Source of the DNA: Phenylobacterium sp. NIBR 498073
Lineage (GTDB): Bacteria; Pseudomonadota; Alphaproteobacteria; Caulobacterales; Caulobacteraceae
Direction: 5' to 3'
Length of the DNA stretch: 64,000 bases
Assembly: GCF_027286305.1 (NCBI RefSeq)
Contig: NZ_CP114599.1
Coordinates: 3,257,001 to 3,321,000, forward strand
In this document: positions 62,710 through 64,000 of the stretch, piece after piece
Position numbering within the stretch: position 1 is the first letter of the stretch
How the letters are laid out: each line of letters starts with the position of its first letter
The notes under the pieces: generated by a model
The model's input: the letters and a program-made list of their open reading frames with translations, nothing else
What the model was told of the DNA's origin: nothing
The model's database searches: none
Position numbers and translations under genes: made by a program

Positions 62710-63108
62710 TCAATCGGCCGAACCGCCTTCGAGGTTGCGTTTCAGCGCCGCGAGACCGGCCTCCATCAGCGGCGTCACCATCTCGCTCAGCGCATCGGGC
62801 TTGAAGTCGCTGAACCAGAGCACCCGGCTGCCGGCGCCGTCGGCGATGACCTGCATCGAGGCCGCGTGATGTTCGAAGGGGCCGTCGATGACGCTGTAGG
62901 CGACGCGCCTTGAGGGCTCGTCGACGCCGAGGATCTGCTCGGTCACCATCATCCCGTTGGCGAACGTCACGGTGCGCAGGTCGCCGTCGACGCGCCCGTC
63001 GACCAGCACGCCGGCGAACAGTTCATGCGCCTTGCCGACCTGCCGTAAGCGCTCCCATACGCCCGCTATCGGCAGGTTTACCGACACGTCTCGCAGGATC
63101 GTGACCAT
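62710..63108 (-). CDS. SRPBCC family protein
   Basis: 132 residues. SRPBCC fold: ILRDVSVNLPIAGVWERLRQV (first strand and helix), GRVDGDLRTVTFANG and SRVLWFSDFKPDAL, then a long C-terminal helix. Small-ligand binding likely; function unknown. Divergent from the DUF2804 gene. Confidence 0.88.
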   Translation of the reverse strand: MVTILRDVSVNLPIAGVWERLRQVGKAHELFAGVLVDGRVDGDLRTVTFANGMMVTEQILGVDEPSRRVAYSVIDGPFEHHAASMQVIADGAGSRVLWFSDFKPDALSEMVTPLMEAGLAALKRNLEGGSAD

Positions 63109-63170
63109 GGAAAATCTCCGCTGACTGATTTTGCAGGGAGAATAGCCCTCCGGGCCGGCGGCTTCTGGCG

Positions 63171-63188
63171 GCTATCGGACGCTATCGG
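63171..63188. repeat. two GCTATCGG repeats, 10 bp apart
   Basis: GCTATCGG occurs at 63171-63178 and 63181-63188, one helical turn apart, in the divergent gap before the DUF2804 gene. A third copy, extended to GCTATCGGCAG and identical for 11 bases to the one at 63181, lies at 63065-63075 inside the SRPBCC gene. Candidate regulator sites. Confidence 0.45.
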
Positions 63189-63249
63189 CAGACTTTGCGC
63201 TGCCGCTACGTCATGCCGTAAGCACGCGCGGACAATCTGCGGAGGCGAC

Positions 63250-64000
63250 ATGCAAAGGCTGATGGGATCGGGCGACCTGCTCGACGCGAACGGACATCTG
63301 GTCGAGCGCGGCTGGGCCGCCAACGAGGTTCGCCGCTATGATCGCGGCGCCATCGGCGTGCCCCATGACGATACGGCGATCAAGGAGTGGGACTACTACG
63401 CGATCCTGTCGCCGGACTTCGGCCTGGCCCTGACCGTCGCCGACAACGGCCACATGGGCTTCCTCGGCGCCTCGTGGATGGACTTCCGGACGGGGAGCTT
63501 CGTTAACGGCGGCGTCGGCCTGCCGGCCCCGCACGGCGCCATGGCCCTGCCGCCCAGCGCCGACGCCGGCGACATCGCCCACGTCCACCCGAAGATGGAG
63601 ATCGCGTTCCGCTTCGTGCCCGGCGGCCGGGTGCTGACCTTCGACGCGCCCAGCTTCGACAAGGGAGCCGGCATGTCCGGGGAGATCTTCCTGGCCCAGC
63701 CGCCGATGGACCGGATGGTCATCGCCACGCCGTTCGCCGAGCAGGCCACCGCCTTCTACTACAACCAGAAGATCAACTGCATGCCGGCGTCGGGTCATGT
63801 GGTCTACGCGGGCCAGCGATATGAGTTCGAGCCGTCCAGCGCCTTCGCCGTGCTCGACTGGGGCCGCGGGGTCTGGACCTACGACAACACCTGGTACTGG
63901 GGCTCGGCCTCGGGCCTGGTCGACGGCAAGCCGTTCGGCTTCAACATCGGTTACGGTTTCGGCGACACCTCGGCGGCGAGCGAGAACATCCTGTTCTTCG
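63250..64000 (+). CDS. DUF2804 family protein (3' truncated)
   Basis: 250 residues visible, with GGAGG 4 bases upstream of the ATG at 63250. The frame is open to the window end, so the gene is incomplete. The family blocks WDYYAILSPDFGLALTVADN, PMDRMVIATPF, the catalytic-looking WTYDNTWYWGSASG and GFNIGYGFGDTSAASEN are clear. DUF2804 proteins are lipocalin-like/SMP30-shaped beta-barrels of unknown activity, common in Caulobacterales and Actinobacteria. Confidence 0.93.
   Translation, partial: MQRLMGSGDLLDANGHLVERGWAANEVRRYDRGAIGVPHDDTAIKEWDYYAILSPDFGLALTVADNGHMGFLGASWMDFRTGSFVNGGVGLPAPHGAMALPPSADAGDIAHVHPKMEIAFRFVPGGRVLTFDAPSFDKGAGMSGEIFLAQPPMDRMVIATPFAEQATAFYYNQKINCMPASGHVVYAGQRYEFEPSSAFAVLDWGRGVWTYDNTWYWGSASGLVDGKPFGFNIGYGFGDTSAASENILFF

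Overview
The window looks like a chromosomal segment of a Caulobacterales bacterium, closest in style to Phenylobacterium or Caulobacter. The reasons are very high GC with strong third-position GC bias, many TTG/GTG starts and 1-4 bp ATGA/GTGA/TGATG overlaps, an F1-ATPase inhibitor of the alphaproteobacterial zeta type (DUF1476), UrcA, PEPxxWA-CTERM, DUF2804 and DUF1993 proteins, a large TonB-dependent receptor, and a GAAC-N7-GAAC (alphaproteobacterial LexA-type) operator. The genus is inferred from gene content, not from a search. No prophage, insertion sequence or CRISPR array was seen.

Region 1 (1-13.9 kb) is a cell-envelope glycan island. It holds a truncated beta-helix/RTX protein and a beta-helix paralogue, then rmlB-rmlD-rmlA for dTDP-sugar synthesis (no rmlC), an AAA+ ATPase, and a fused adenylation / carrier / membrane-acyltransferase protein. 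A small XrtV-type accessory protein follows, then GtrA, a GT-C-like membrane protein and a GtrB-like GT2 that together resemble a three-part Gtr glycan-decoration system, and a PIG-L deacetylase. Region 2 (13.9-22.3 kb) is mostly housekeeping: a CinA-like protein, SfsA, methionine aminopeptidase, RadC behind a LexA-type box, a secreted TPR protein, tRNA-Leu(TAA), an M48 lipoprotein protease, a GST and an MFS transporter.

Region 3 (22.5-28.3 kb) has a TonB receptor closed by a good terminator, followed by a tightly coupled nucleoside hydrolase / ribokinase / 2OG-oxygenase operon. Region 4 (28.3-36 kb) holds regulators. A CRP-like box, a CRP-type regulator with CRP-like cyclic-nucleotide and DNA-recognition residues, and a class III nucleotidyl cyclase lie within 3.5 kb and may form a cAMP circuit; a LytS/LytTR pair follows. 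Region 5 (36.1-40.5 kb) holds a PEP-CTERM protein and an ECF42-like sigma factor with its YCII partner and a four-gene downstream operon. Both transcription units carry the same TGTCGG-N17-CGTCCTT promoter.

Region 6 (40.5-57 kb) holds a soluble PAS chemoreceptor, a second MFS transporter, GNAT, two sulfatase-superfamily enzymes, MarC, purB, an aminotransferase, a BCCT transporter, a thiolase, a second RTX protein sharing a colinear repeat cassette with the first, and an aldehyde dehydrogenase. Region 7 (57-64 kb) holds the zeta inhibitor diverging from a purC-purS-(lipoprotein)-(secreted protein)-purQ run whose leader contains an intrinsic terminator. It ends with a Fur-boxed gene of unknown function and a DUF2804 gene cut by the window edge. 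All functions are homology judgements from reading the translations; no database search was run.
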